The notes below the pieces were generated by a model that saw only the letters and a list, made by a program, of their open reading frames with translations, was not told where the DNA came from and did not search any database. Of a stretch of DNA of 64,000 nt, positions 7,356 to 16,525 are shown in pieces. The stretch is from Tamlana flava. GTDB taxonomy: Bacteria > Bacteroidota > Bacteroidia > Flavobacteriales > Flavobacteriaceae. Numbering within the stretch: position 1 is the first letter of the stretch; the number at the start of each line of letters is the position of its first letter. The position numbers were made by a program, and so were the translations under genes. The stretch spans positions 372,001-436,000 of the forward strand of contig NZ_JBGGTX010000003.1 of the NCBI RefSeq assembly GCF_041287255.1, in the 5' to 3' direction.

Positions 7356-9446
7356 ATGAGTAAGGGAATTTACGTCGCCACACTAGAACCAAACAGCGGA
7401 AAATCTATTGTTGTGCTTGGTTTAATGCGTATGCTTTTGGGTAAAACTGCCAAAGTGGGTTATTTTAGACCCATAATTGAAGACACCGTAGATGGAGAGA
7501 TGGACAACCACATAAATACGGTTGTTACCCATTTTGAAATCGATATTAATTATAAAAAAACATTCGCTTTCACAAGAAATGAAGTTTTAGACCTTTATAA
7601 TAAAGGCAAGTCTGGGGATGTTATAGACCATATCATCAAGAAATATAAATACCTAGAGGAGCGCTTTGATATTGTTTTGGTTGAAGGAACCGATTTTTCG
7701 CATGAAAACTCAAGTTTAGAATTGGATATAAACATCCTTATTTCCAAAAACTTAGGGCTTCCTGTTATTATAGTTACCCAAGGCGATGGCAAAGAGCTTT
7801 CAGAAGTTGTTGACAATGTTCAATTGGCCCACGATACGTACAAAGGTGAGGTAGATGTACTTTCCATCATGACCAATAAGATTAATCCTGAAAATATTGA
7901 AACATTGAAACCAATGTTGAAATCTCGAATCCAGGACGGAACAGATATCACCGTAATTCCAAAAATCAAAAGTTTGGCAAACCCCACTTTTAAAGAAATT
8001 GTAAAAGCACTTGATGCCACTATTCTATTTGGAAAAGACCTGATTAATAACCAAACTGAAAATTTTAGTGTGGGTGCTATGCAACTGCGTAATTACCTAA
8101 CACACCTTAAGGAAAATGCTTTGGTCATTACCCCGGGAGACAGGGCAGATATTATTTTAGGGGCACTACAAGCCCATATTTCAAAAAATTACCCAAAAGT
8201 ATCGGGCATTGTTTTAACTGGTGGACTCATTCCAGAAGACCCTATATTGAAGTTAATTGAAGGTTTATCTAATATCGTGCCTATTATAAGTGTGAAAGGA
8301 GGAACATTTTCCGTGACCAACGATATAGGCAAAATAAAATCTAAAATTTATGCTGAAAATACGGAGAAGATTACCACCTCAATAGCCACATTTGAAAAAC
8401 ATGTTAATACAGAGAAATTAGCGAACGATTTAATCACTTTTAAATCAGAAATATTCACACCAAGAATGTTTCAATACAACCTGTTGCAACGTGCCTTAAA
8501 AAACAAAAAGCATATTGTATTGCCCGAAGGTTATGACGAGCGAGTTTTAAGAGCGGCAGCCCGATTAATTGATGCCCATGTGGTTGATCTAACGTTAATT
8601 GGTGAGGAAGAAAAAATTAAAGAACAAATAGCCAAGTTTGATATTCCTTTAAACCTTGATGAGGTAAATGTTGTTTTCCCAACCAAGTCACCTTATTTTG
8701 AAGACTATGTGAATACGTTTTATGAGCTACGCAAACACAAAAACGTGAATTTGGATATGGCTAGAGATGCAATGGCAGATGTATCATACTTTGCAACTAT
8801 GATGATTTATAAAGGGCATGCCGATGGTATGGTTTCAGGTGCTCTGCATACTACCGCACATACCTTAAGACCCGCTTTACAGTTTATTAAAACCAAACCT
8901 GGTGTAAATATTGTGTCTTCGGTATTTTTCATGTGCTTAGAAGACCGCGTTTCTATTTTTGGCGACTGCGCTATAAACCCGAACCCAAATGCAGAACAAT
9001 TGGCAGAAATCGCCATTTCATCAGCGCAAACAGCTAAAAACTTTGGTGTTGAACCTAAAGTAGCTATGTTATCATATTCTTCAGGCGCTTCAGGAAAAGG
9101 CGAGGATGTAGACAAGGTTAGAAAAGCAACAGAAATTGCGAAAACCATGGCTCCGGATTTAAAAATTGAAGGGCCTATCCAATATGATGCTGCCGTTGAT
9201 AAGCGAATTGGAAAAAGCAAACTTCCAGATTCTGAGGTTGCCGGACAAGCCAGTGTATTGATTTTCCCAGACCTAAATACAGGAAACAATACCTACAAAG
9301 CTGTACAACGTGAAACGGGTGCCTTAGCCATTGGCCCTATGCTTCAAGGACTGAACAAACCCGTAAACGATTTAAGCCGTGGCTGCACCGCAGACGATAT
9401 TTATAGCACCGTAATTATAACCGCTATTCAAGCTCAAGAACTTTAA
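7356..9446 (+). CDS. pta: Phosphate acetyltransferase
   Basis: Pta interconverts acetyl-CoA and acetyl phosphate in the cytoplasm. The 696-residue protein is the long form. It has an N-terminal BioD-like P-loop domain (EPNSGKS, about residues 10-16), a central DRTGG-type domain (about 215-330, with TPGDRADIILGA), and the C-terminal catalytic PTA_PTB domain (about 370-690, with MVSGALHTTAHTLRPALQ and SYSSGASGKGEDVDKV). It is followed after 1 nt by ackA, forming the classical Pta-AckA operon for acetate overflow and ATP formation. The long form is usually an allosterically regulated enzyme. Confidence 0.96.
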   Translation: MSKGIYVATLEPNSGKSIVVLGLMRMLLGKTAKVGYFRPIIEDTVDGEMDNHINTVVTHFEIDINYKKTFAFTRNEVLDLYNKGKSGDVIDHIIKKYKYLEERFDIVLVEGTDFSHENSSLELDINILISKNLGLPVIIVTQGDGKELSEVVDNVQLAHDTYKGEVDVLSIMTNKINPENIETLKPMLKSRIQDGTDITVIPKIKSLANPTFKEIVKALDATILFGKDLINNQTENFSVGAMQLRNYLTHLKENALVITPGDRADIILGALQAHISKNYPKVSGIVLTGGLIPEDPILKLIEGLSNIVPIISVKGGTFSVTNDIGKIKSKIYAENTEKITTSIATFEKHVNTEKLANDLITFKSEIFTPRMFQYNLLQRALKNKKHIVLPEGYDERVLRAAARLIDAHVVDLTLIGEEEKIKEQIAKFDIPLNLDEVNVVFPTKSPYFEDYVNTFYELRKHKNVNLDMARDAMADVSYFATMMIYKGHADGMVSGALHTTAHTLRPALQFIKTKPGVNIVSSVFFMCLEDRVSIFGDCAINPNPNAEQLAEIAISSAQTAKNFGVEPKVAMLSYSSGASGKGEDVDKVRKATEIAKTMAPDLKIEGPIQYDAAVDKRIGKSKLPDSEVAGQASVLIFPDLNTGNNTYKAVQRETGALAIGPMLQGLNKPVNDLSRGCTADDIYSTVIITAIQAQEL

Positions 9447-9447
9447 T

Positions 9448-10635
9448 ATGCAAGTACTCGTTTTAAATTCAGGAAGTTCATCCTTAAAATTTCAATTATT
9501 TTCTATGCCAGACCAAACCATTCTTTGTTCTGGGCAAATAGAACGAATTGGTTTTAACGATTCCATATTCAAATTTAAAAACCAAAAAGAAACCATTGAG
9601 TTTGAAACTCCAATTTTAAACCATAAAGCTGGATTAAAATTGGTATCACAGCACTTATTGAACAAAAATATTGGTGTTATTACAACCCCTGAAGAAATAA
9701 ATATAGTTGGGCATCGTGTGGTTCATGGTGGAAGCTCTTTTAGCAACACAACCGAAATAACAAAAACTGTAAAGGAAAAAATTAAAGCTTTAATACCCTT
9801 GGCACCATTGCACAATCCTGCCAATTTAGAAGGTATTGAAGTGGCTGAAGATATTTTCCCCAGTGCAAAACAAGTGGCTGTTTTTGATACGGCTTTTCAC
9901 CAATCTATTCCAGAGCACGCCTATAAATATGCTATTCCCAACGAATTTTTAACCGAGAACAAAATTCGTTTATATGGTTTTCATGGCACCAGCCACAAAT
10001 ATGTTTCGGAAAAAGCTATTGAGTTTTTAGGAAAAACGGAATCGAAAATCATTACCATTCACTTGGGCAATGGTTGTAGTATGACCGCGATAAAAAACGG
10101 TGAAAGTATAGACCACTCCCTTGGTTTTTCGCCACTTGCAGGACTTATTATGGGTACGCGCTCTGGGGATATTGACCCTTCCATTATCTTTCATTTAAAA
10201 GACAAATTGGGCTATTCGCTAAAAGAAATCAATAATATATTGAACAAAAAAAGCGGTATGCTTGGGCTAACAGGCTACAGCGATTTAAGGGATATTGAAA
10301 TTATGGCTGCCAAAGGAAACAAAGATTGCCAACTTGCACTGCACATGAATGCATATAGAATTAAAAAATATATTGGAAGTTATGCTGCCATTTTAAACGG
10401 ATTGGATGCGATTGTATTTACCGCAGGCATTGGTGAAAATTCAACTTTAATGCGCCAATTGGTTTGCGAAAACATGGACTTCCTGGGCATTGATTTAGAT
10501 ATTGAAGAAAACAAAATACGCTCAAAAGGCTTGCATGAAATTAACACCAAGGAATCTAAAGTAAAAATATTGGTGATACCTACTAATGAAGAATTGGAAA
10601 TTGCCAAGCAATCGGTGGCCTTATTCAAAAATTAA
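9448..10635 (+). CDS. ackA: Acetate kinase
   Basis: AckA transfers phosphate between acetyl phosphate and ADP. The 395-residue protein is full length: N-terminal LVLNSGSSSLKFQLF, the VVHGG motif, FDTAFHQ, the GFHGTSH motif, the nucleotide-binding HLGNGCS, the MGTRSGD(I)DP motif, and the C-terminal FTAGIGENS. The start is the ATG 1 nt after the pta stop codon, implying translational coupling. Its last 15 nt overlap the 3' end of the convergent GIN-domain gene, so the two transcripts must overlap. Confidence 0.96.
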   Translation: MQVLVLNSGSSSLKFQLFSMPDQTILCSGQIERIGFNDSIFKFKNQKETIEFETPILNHKAGLKLVSQHLLNKNIGVITTPEEINIVGHRVVHGGSSFSNTTEITKTVKEKIKALIPLAPLHNPANLEGIEVAEDIFPSAKQVAVFDTAFHQSIPEHAYKYAIPNEFLTENKIRLYGFHGTSHKYVSEKAIEFLGKTESKIITIHLGNGCSMTAIKNGESIDHSLGFSPLAGLIMGTRSGDIDPSIIFHLKDKLGYSLKEINNILNKKSGMLGLTGYSDLRDIEIMAAKGNKDCQLALHMNAYRIKKYIGSYAAILNGLDAIVFTAGIGENSTLMRQLVCENMDFLGIDLDIEENKIRSKGLHEINTKESKVKILVIPTNEELEIAKQSVALFKN

Positions 10636-11367
10636 CTGACCCCTATAAACTTCTTCAACATTTACTAAAGGCGGCTCGTTGATGGAAATAACATTGCCCA
10701 ATCCTAAAATTTTGCCTTTAATTTCTTGTTGCGGATTAACAATCATATCATTGGAACTCCTGTTCCAAATGTTCACTTTTTGCGCAATTAAACCACGCCC
10801 TTCAAACCTACAATTCCCATTGGAAAAGGTTATATTTAGATTATTGGTTTGTCCTTCAATATGGGCTATTGAAAGATTATTGAAAGTCACGCTTAACGTT
10901 TCATTATTTATTTTCAACCTAAAATCGCCGACCGTATAGGCTTCAGGCATATTAAAATCTTCGGATAAAATAGTTAGGCTTGGAAAGGTTAATATTCCAT
11001 CCGAGCTAACATCATACTGCGTGGAACTTCTTATTTCAACAAGATTAGCAGCAGTGACATACACTTTTGTTAATCCGTAATCTCTAACATAATTACAGGT
11101 GTTATTATCTGTTAGCACCAACCTGCCACCAATAACTTCAACCAAAACATCATTCATTAAATTCTCACCGGTCTGCACCACTACCTTCTGTTCTGCCCCC
11201 TCTTTAATGATTAACTCAATGTCTCTATTCACCAATATTTTATCAAAGGCATCAACAGAGATTTCTTGTTGAACTATATCTCCTGTATTTTGAAAGCAGT
11301 CATTGGCCTTTTCACTATCGCAAGCAAAAAACAAAACGCATGATATCGTGATAATAATTTTCCTCAT
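10621..11367 (-). CDS. GIN-domain (DUF2807-type) putative lipoprotein
   Basis: A 248-residue exported protein with a lipoprotein signal (MRKIIITISCVLFFAC, probable lipidated Cys at residue 16). It is followed by a right-handed beta-helix-like region built from repeated short strands (FDKILVNRDIELIIKEG, VVQTGENLMNDV, NNLNITFSNGNCRFEG). This matches the putative auto-transporter adhesin or GIN-domain family that is widespread in Bacteroidota. Function is unknown; an envelope role is inferred. It overlaps the upstream PagL-like gene by 4 nt, so the two are translationally coupled. It also overlaps ackA by 15 nt tail to tail. Confidence 0.8.
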   Translation of the reverse strand: MRKIIITISCVLFFACDSEKANDCFQNTGDIVQQEISVDAFDKILVNRDIELIIKEGAEQKVVVQTGENLMNDVLVEVIGGRLVLTDNNTCNYVRDYGLTKVYVTAANLVEIRSSTQYDVSSDGILTFPSLTILSEDFNMPEAYTVGDFRLKINNETLSVTFNNLSIAHIEGQTNNLNITFSNGNCRFEGRGLIAQKVNIWNRSSNDMIVNPQQEIKGKILGLGNVISINEPPLVNVEEVYRGQLIFE

Positions 11368-12464
11368 AACCTTACTCCTATTCCAAATTCAACACCTTCC
11401 GCCCTTGCACCATGAGATTTAAGGGTCAGCGCCCCAAACCATTTTTCAGAAAAATAGCGCTTAAGTCCAATTCTGATATAAGTTCTTCCCTCAAACTCAA
11501 AAGGATAGTATACATAGTACCCGTATTGGGTAATAAGGGATGTTTTGCTAATAAACAATTCATGCCCGGCAAAAATCCCTACACGCTTATAATCTTCATT
11601 TCCGGAAACGCCTTTTTCGGGAAAGGCAACACTTTCATAATAAATCAATTCCTTTAAAAAATTGGAAAAGAATACATCTACACCAATTTGCAAAGCACTT
11701 GTTTTGCTGATGCGTTTATCGGCATAAGCCGACGCAACATACATGGCAAACTGGCCACTATCAATATAATCACTTTCGTTAATCCCACCTCTGAAAACCA
11801 GATTATATTTTATCGGCTCAGAGAACCGCTGATCTGCTTTTTTATACAGCGTATGTTGGTATTCAATATTGTTGTTATCTAAATTATAATTCAGTCCAAC
11901 ATTAAAGGTAATTGAATTGGTTCCATTGTTGGGCGATTTAACATTGGCATTGGAATAATGAATAAGCGAAAAGCCTGTTTGCAAACCAATTCTATCAAAA
12001 ATATGCTCCTTTTTAAAATTGAGCATAACATAGGTGCTGCTCATAAACTTAGTGCCAAAAGCGACATTTTTTACATTGGTGTCACGATTGAACGGATGCG
12101 TATTATAGGCCAAACCTTGACCAATACGAAACATTAGGTTCCGCTTTAAAAAGTAAAAATTATAATGGGCATATAGACCGTAATTATTGCCCAAAACGTC
12201 ATTCTTTAAATTTTGAAAAGCAAATGAAACTCCGTAATCAGGATAATTAAAACGCTGTTCCCAATCCTTAAAACCATAGGTTTTTTTGTTCCAACTAATA
12301 ATAGTTCCCTCAGGATGCCCTTGTATTAAATGTAAAATCTCTGTGTTGTGAAGCGCGATATTTCCACGGAAGTAATTAACGTCAACATAAGACGAATGCG
12401 TTTTATCTTGAGCTAATATAAAATTGAAGCAGAACAATAAAACACAACTATAAAGTAACTTCAT
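11364..12464 (-). CDS. PagL-like acyloxyacyl hydrolase (lipid A deacylase family)
   Basis: An outer-membrane beta-barrel enzyme family that removes acyl chains from lipid A. I chose the ATG at 12464 (366 residues) because it places a clean signal peptide, MKLLYSCVLLFCFNFILAQ, at the N-terminus; an upstream TTG would add seven unlikely residues. The PagL motif is HYSNANVKSPNNG at 169-181, giving the catalytic His169 and Ser171. The position of the third catalytic residue (Glu in Pseudomonas PagL, 14 residues after the His) is Asn here. Alternating beta strands continue to the C-terminal aromatic-rich barrel region. It is longer than proteobacterial PagL, as is usual in Bacteroidota. Confidence 0.8.
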   Translation of the reverse strand: MKLLYSCVLLFCFNFILAQDKTHSSYVDVNYFRGNIALHNTEILHLIQGHPEGTIISWNKKTYGFKDWEQRFNYPDYGVSFAFQNLKNDVLGNNYGLYAHYNFYFLKRNLMFRIGQGLAYNTHPFNRDTNVKNVAFGTKFMSSTYVMLNFKKEHIFDRIGLQTGFSLIHYSNANVKSPNNGTNSITFNVGLNYNLDNNNIEYQHTLYKKADQRFSEPIKYNLVFRGGINESDYIDSGQFAMYVASAYADKRISKTSALQIGVDVFFSNFLKELIYYESVAFPEKGVSGNEDYKRVGIFAGHELFISKTSLITQYGYYVYYPFEFEGRTYIRIGLKRYFSEKWFGALTLKSHGARAEGVEFGIGVRL

Positions 12465-12499
12465 GATGGGGATTTCTATCCGCAAATGTAACGTAATAT

Positions 12500-13456
12500 T
12501 TAAAACAACTTTGATGCTATTGCTTTAATATTATCGCTTTTGCCCATAGAATAATAATGTAAAAAGGGCACTCCTGCCTCTTTTAACTCCTTCGATTGTT
12601 GAATGGCAAACTCAATGCCCACTTCCCTAACGGCTTTGTTATCCTTACAATCTTCAACGGCATCAATAAGGTCTTGGGGCAAATCTATTTTAAAAACTTG
12701 GGGCAAAATTTGTAAATGACGCTTTACCGCAATAGGCTTAATTCCGGGAATAATCGGAACTGTAATACCAATTTTCCGTGCTTGGTCTACAAAGTCAAAA
12801 TATTTTTTATTGTCAAAAAACATTTGGGTAACCACATAATCTGCACCAGCATCAACCTTGGCCTTTAGTCTTCTTAAATCCGTAACCAAAGATGGAGCTT
12901 CCATGTGCTTTTCAGGATACCCAGCAACACCAATACAAAAATCGTAATTGTGTTCTATTTCTACATCATCGTGCAAATACTTACCATTGTTTAAATTCAC
13001 TATTTGCTCCACCAATTCACTGGCATAGGCATTTCCGCCCTTTGTTGGCACAAAATAAGGTTCATCTTTTCGAGCATCACCGCGTAATGCAACGACGTTG
13101 TCTATGCCCAGATAGTGGCAATCTACCAAAACATACTCCGTTTCCTCTTTGGTAAAACCACCACAAAGCAAATGCGGAATGGCGTCAACCTTATACTTAT
13201 GCATAATAGAAGCACAAATACCAACCGTTCCAGGTCTCATTCTAGTAATGCGCTTATCTAAAAGACCATTGCCCTTATCAACATAAACATATTCTTCCCT
13301 AGATGTGGTTACATCAATGAAAGGCGGGTTAAACTCCATTAACGGATCGATGTTATCGTATAAATCCTGAATATTTTTCCCTTTTTGAGGCGGTATTACC
13401 TCAAAAGAAAACAATGTTTTTCCTTTAGCCTGTTTTATATGGTCTGTTACTTTCAT
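12500..13456 (-). CDS. metF: Methylenetetrahydrofolate reductase
   Basis: MetF reduces 5,10-methylene-THF to 5-methyl-THF, the methyl donor for MetH. The 318-residue TIM-barrel protein has the N-terminal FSFEVIPPQKG (folate/FAD site Glu), the VTTS and LRGD segments (VVALRGDARKD), and the TQMFFDNKKYFDF motif. It is the last gene of the metH operon. It is separated from the small gene upstream by a 137-nt region filled with two repetitive elements. That gap could weaken or replace co-transcription with metH. Supply of methyl-THF fits directly with the upstream methionine synthase genes and the SAM-I riboswitch. Confidence 0.95.
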   Translation of the reverse strand: MKVTDHIKQAKGKTLFSFEVIPPQKGKNIQDLYDNIDPLMEFNPPFIDVTTSREEYVYVDKGNGLLDKRITRMRPGTVGICASIMHKYKVDAIPHLLCGGFTKEETEYVLVDCHYLGIDNVVALRGDARKDEPYFVPTKGGNAYASELVEQIVNLNNGKYLHDDVEIEHNYDFCIGVAGYPEKHMEAPSLVTDLRRLKAKVDAGADYVVTQMFFDNKKYFDFVDQARKIGITVPIIPGIKPIAVKRHLQILPQVFKIDLPQDLIDAVEDCKDNKAVREVGIEFAIQQSKELKEAGVPFLHYYSMGKSDNIKAIASKLF

Positions 13457-13457
13457 T

Positions 13458-13482
13458 CCCCTAAATCCCCAAAGGGGACTTT
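13458..13482. repeat. Short dispersed palindromic repeat
   Basis: Contains TCCCCAAAGGGGA, a 5-bp perfect stem with an AAA loop, preceded by CCCCTAAA and followed by CTTT. It directly abuts the metF start. I recall similar CCCC/GGGG elements as common intergenic repeats in flavobacterial genomes; that copy-number claim cannot be tested in this window. Confidence 0.5.
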
Positions 13483-13504
13483 AAATTAATTACTATTTTT
13501 ATTC

Positions 13505-13593
13505 TTTGGGCGTTACCACAAGGGTCGCGCTTTTCATTACAAGTCCTCGCTCGCACCTAGCTGTGGGCTTTCCGTTAAAATCGCTAACGCAAA
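13505..13593. repeat. Dispersed repeat element with GCGTTA/TAACGC ends
   Basis: An 89-nt, comparatively GC-rich element that begins TTTGGGCGTTA and ends CTAACGCAAA, giving imperfect terminal inverted repeats. Internally it has GGGTCGCGC and GTGGGCTTTCCG segments. It ends exactly at the stop codon of the small gene at 13594. Its shape matches the GGGCGTT...AACGC intergenic repeats I know from Flavobacteriaceae genomes. It carries no ORF. Confidence 0.55.
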
Positions 13594-13833
13594 TTAAAAC
13601 AATAACTTTTTAACAGCATCATAGTCTTCCTCATACTCCCAATAAATCCATCTGCCATCCGTATAATCTGTTAAAATATATTTTTCACTAACCGATTTAA
13701 TTCTAGAAACAGCAACTAGTTTTTTAGAAAAAGTCTCAGAATACACATGCTCCAACTTTTCTTTGCCTTTATTGTCGTATCCATGAGATATCACATAACT
13801 GCCTAATGTTAATTCTATAAATTTTTGCCTCAT
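13594..13833 (-). CDS. Small uncharacterised protein in the metH operon
   Basis: A 79-residue acidic and basic mixed protein (MRQKFIELTLGSYVISHG...), with no signal peptide or membrane segment and a C-terminal aromatic cluster (RWIYWEYEEDYDAVKKLLF). I chose the ATG at 13833, one nucleotide after the metH stop codon; an upstream in-frame TTG inside metH is less likely. The tight junction with metH suggests translational coupling and a real gene. No family was recognised, and a role near methionine synthesis is inferred from position only. Its stop codon abuts a repetitive element. Confidence 0.6.
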   Translation of the reverse strand: MRQKFIELTLGSYVISHGYDNKGKEKLEHVYSETFSKKLVAVSRIKSVSEKYILTDYTDGRWIYWEYEEDYDAVKKLLF

Positions 13834-13834
13834 T

Positions 13835-16510
13835 TTATGAATCTGCAATTACCGGATGCAACCACTTTTTAGCTTTTTCTTTATCAATACCTTTACGATT
13901 TGCGTAATCCGATACTTGGTCATCTTTGATTTTGCCCAACCCAAAATATTTCGCTTCTGGGTTTGCAAAATAATACCCCGAAACAGCCGCTGCAGGCCAC
14001 ATGGCCAAACTTTCCGTTAAGGTTACCCCGATTATTTTTTCAACATCAAGCAATTCCCAAATGGTTTCCTTCTCCAAATGATCCGGACAAGCAGGATAAC
14101 CCGGTGCTGGACGAATGCCCTTATAACTTTCTTTTATCAGTTCGTCGTTACTCAAATCTTCACTTTCAGCATAGCCCCAATGCTTCGTTCTTATCTGTTT
14201 GTGCAAATATTCAGCAAAGGCTTCGGCAAATCTATCGGCAATGGCTTGAGCCATAATGGCGTTATAATCGTCATGTTGCTCTTTGAAACTTTCGGCCAAT
14301 TCTTGCGCTCCAAATATGGAGACACAAAAAGCCCCAATGTAATCTGTTTTTCCTGTTTCCTGTGGTGCAATAAAATCGGCCAGAGCTATATTTGGAATGC
14401 CTTCACGCTTACTTAATTGCTGACGTAAGGTTCTAAAAACGGCAATTTCTTCATCTTTTCTCTTTACAGAAATATCATCTTCATTAATGCTATTGGCTTC
14501 AAACAGACCAAAAACCGCCTTTGGTTTCAAAGACTGTTTTGCAACAATGTCTTTAACCATGTCTTGGGCATCAGCATACAATTGGGCGGCGTGTTCACCA
14601 ACCTTTTCATCTTTTAAAATGTCTGGAAATTTACCGTGTAAATCCCAACTTCTAAAAAACGGACTCCAGTCAATGTAAGGTTCCAATTCCTTTAAGCTTA
14701 GTTGCTTGAGCATTTGAACTCCCATTTCTTTTGGCTTAACAATTTCGCTCTTTTCCCAGTCAATATTATATTTTCTTTTTCGGGCTTCCTCCAATGAAAT
14801 ATATGATTTCTCCTTGCCTCTTTTTAAAAACTTGGTTCGGAATTCATCATAATCCCTTTTTAAATCAGCCACATATTCTTTTGATGTTTTCTTGTTGAGT
14901 AAATCACCAACAACCGTAACCGCTCTGGACGCATCGTTAACATGAACCACTGCATTTTTATATTGAGTATCAATTTTAACCGCGGTATGCGCTTTTGACG
15001 TTGTGGCCCCACCAATGAGCAACGGGATTTCGAAATTTTGACGCTGCATTTCTTTGGCCAAATAAACCATTTCATCAAGTGAGGGCGTAATTAACCCAGA
15101 TAAACCAATAGCATCAACTCTTTCTTTTATCGCCGTTTCGATGATTTTTTCTGGTGGCACCATTACACCTAAATCTACAATTTCGTAATTGTTACAAGCC
15201 AAAACCACACTCACAATATTTTTACCAATATCGTGCACATCACCCTTAACGGTCGCCATTAATATTTTACCAACAGGTTCAGCATCTTCCGATTTTTCAG
15301 CTTCAATAAATGGATTCAGGTATGCTACAGCCTTCTTCATAACACGAGCTGATTTCACCACTTGTGGCAAAAACATTTTTCCTGCACCGAATAAATCGCC
15401 TACAACGTTCATACCTATCATTAAATGACCTTCAATAACTTCTATTGGAGCTTCAGCTTGTTGTCTGGCCTCCTCAACATCTTCAATAATAAACGCATCA
15501 ATCCCTTTAACCAATGCATGGGTGATTCTATCTTGAAGGGCGTTTTCACGCCAAGATAAATCGACCGTTTTTTCAACTTTTGTGCCTTTAACAGTTTCGG
15601 CAAATTCCAATAGCCGTTCGGTGGCATCTTCACGCCTATCTAAAATCACATCCTCAACATATTCTAATAAATCCTTTGGAATATCATCGTAAACCTCCAA
15701 CATGGTTGGATTCACAATACCCATGTTCATACCCGCTTGAATAGCGTGGTATAAAAACACCGAATGCATGGCTTCACGAACGGTATTGTTGCCTCTAAAC
15801 GAAAACGACACATTACTCACCCCACCACTAACACTGGCATTCTCCAAATTTTGGCGCACCCAACGGGTAGCTTCAATAAAATCGATAGCATTTCTGCGGT
15901 GTTCCTCCATACCTGTGGCTACTGGAAAAACATTCAAATCGAAAATAATATCTTCCGAAGGAAATCCAACTTTGTTGACCAAAATATCATATGAACGTTT
16001 TGCAATTTCAATACGGCGTTCGTAATTATCGGCTTGACCAACCTCATCAAAAGCCATGACTATTACCGCTGCACCATATCGTTTTATCTTTTTGCCTTCC
16101 AAAATAAATTTTTCTTCACCTTCTTTAAGCGAAATGGAATTAACCACACATTTTCCTTGCACCACTTGAAGACCTGCTTCAATAATGTCCCATTTTGAAC
16201 TATCAATCATGATGGGCACACGACAAATATCGGGTTCGGCTGCTATTAAATTCAAAAAACGAACCATAGCTTCCTTTCCATCAATAAGCCCATCGTCCAT
16301 ATTGATGTCTATAATCTGTGCACCACCATCTACCTGATGACGTGCAATGTCTAGAGCTTCATCAAACTTTTCTTCTTTAATGAGTCGAAGAAACATTCGA
16401 GAGCCCGCAACATTGGTGCGTTCACCAATATTAATGAAGTTACTGTTTTCATTCAGAATTAGTGGTTCTAACCCTGATAGTTTCATGTATTTGGTTTGCT
16501 TTACTTTCAT
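13835..16510 (-). CDS. metH: Methionine synthase, folate/cobalamin/activation part
   Basis: This is the C-terminal three-quarters of cobalamin-dependent methionine synthase, as a separate 891-residue polypeptide. It has the pterin-binding domain (about residues 10-280, with NIGERTNVAGS), then the cobalamin-binding cap and Rossmann domains. The His-on ligand motif DVHDIG is at about 423-428, followed by LSGLITPSLDEM and GGATTS. Last comes the AdoMet-binding reactivation domain (about 560-880, with RPAPGYPACPDH and the SLAMWPAAAVSGYYF region). The homocysteine-binding domain is encoded by the preceding gene 15 nt upstream. Both parts are needed for methyl transfer from methyl-THF to homocysteine. 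The operon is headed by a SAM-I riboswitch. Confidence 0.95.
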   Translation of the reverse strand: MKVKQTKYMKLSGLEPLILNENSNFINIGERTNVAGSRMFLRLIKEEKFDEALDIARHQVDGGAQIIDINMDDGLIDGKEAMVRFLNLIAAEPDICRVPIMIDSSKWDIIEAGLQVVQGKCVVNSISLKEGEEKFILEGKKIKRYGAAVIVMAFDEVGQADNYERRIEIAKRSYDILVNKVGFPSEDIIFDLNVFPVATGMEEHRRNAIDFIEATRWVRQNLENASVSGGVSNVSFSFRGNNTVREAMHSVFLYHAIQAGMNMGIVNPTMLEVYDDIPKDLLEYVEDVILDRREDATERLLEFAETVKGTKVEKTVDLSWRENALQDRITHALVKGIDAFIIEDVEEARQQAEAPIEVIEGHLMIGMNVVGDLFGAGKMFLPQVVKSARVMKKAVAYLNPFIEAEKSEDAEPVGKILMATVKGDVHDIGKNIVSVVLACNNYEIVDLGVMVPPEKIIETAIKERVDAIGLSGLITPSLDEMVYLAKEMQRQNFEIPLLIGGATTSKAHTAVKIDTQYKNAVVHVNDASRAVTVVGDLLNKKTSKEYVADLKRDYDEFRTKFLKRGKEKSYISLEEARKRKYNIDWEKSEIVKPKEMGVQMLKQLSLKELEPYIDWSPFFRSWDLHGKFPDILKDEKVGEHAAQLYADAQDMVKDIVAKQSLKPKAVFGLFEANSINEDDISVKRKDEEIAVFRTLRQQLSKREGIPNIALADFIAPQETGKTDYIGAFCVSIFGAQELAESFKEQHDDYNAIMAQAIADRFAEAFAEYLHKQIRTKHWGYAESEDLSNDELIKESYKGIRPAPGYPACPDHLEKETIWELLDVEKIIGVTLTESLAMWPAAAVSGYYFANPEAKYFGLGKIKDDQVSDYANRKGIDKEKAKKWLHPVIADS

Positions 16511-16525
16511 TCAAATATTTCAATA

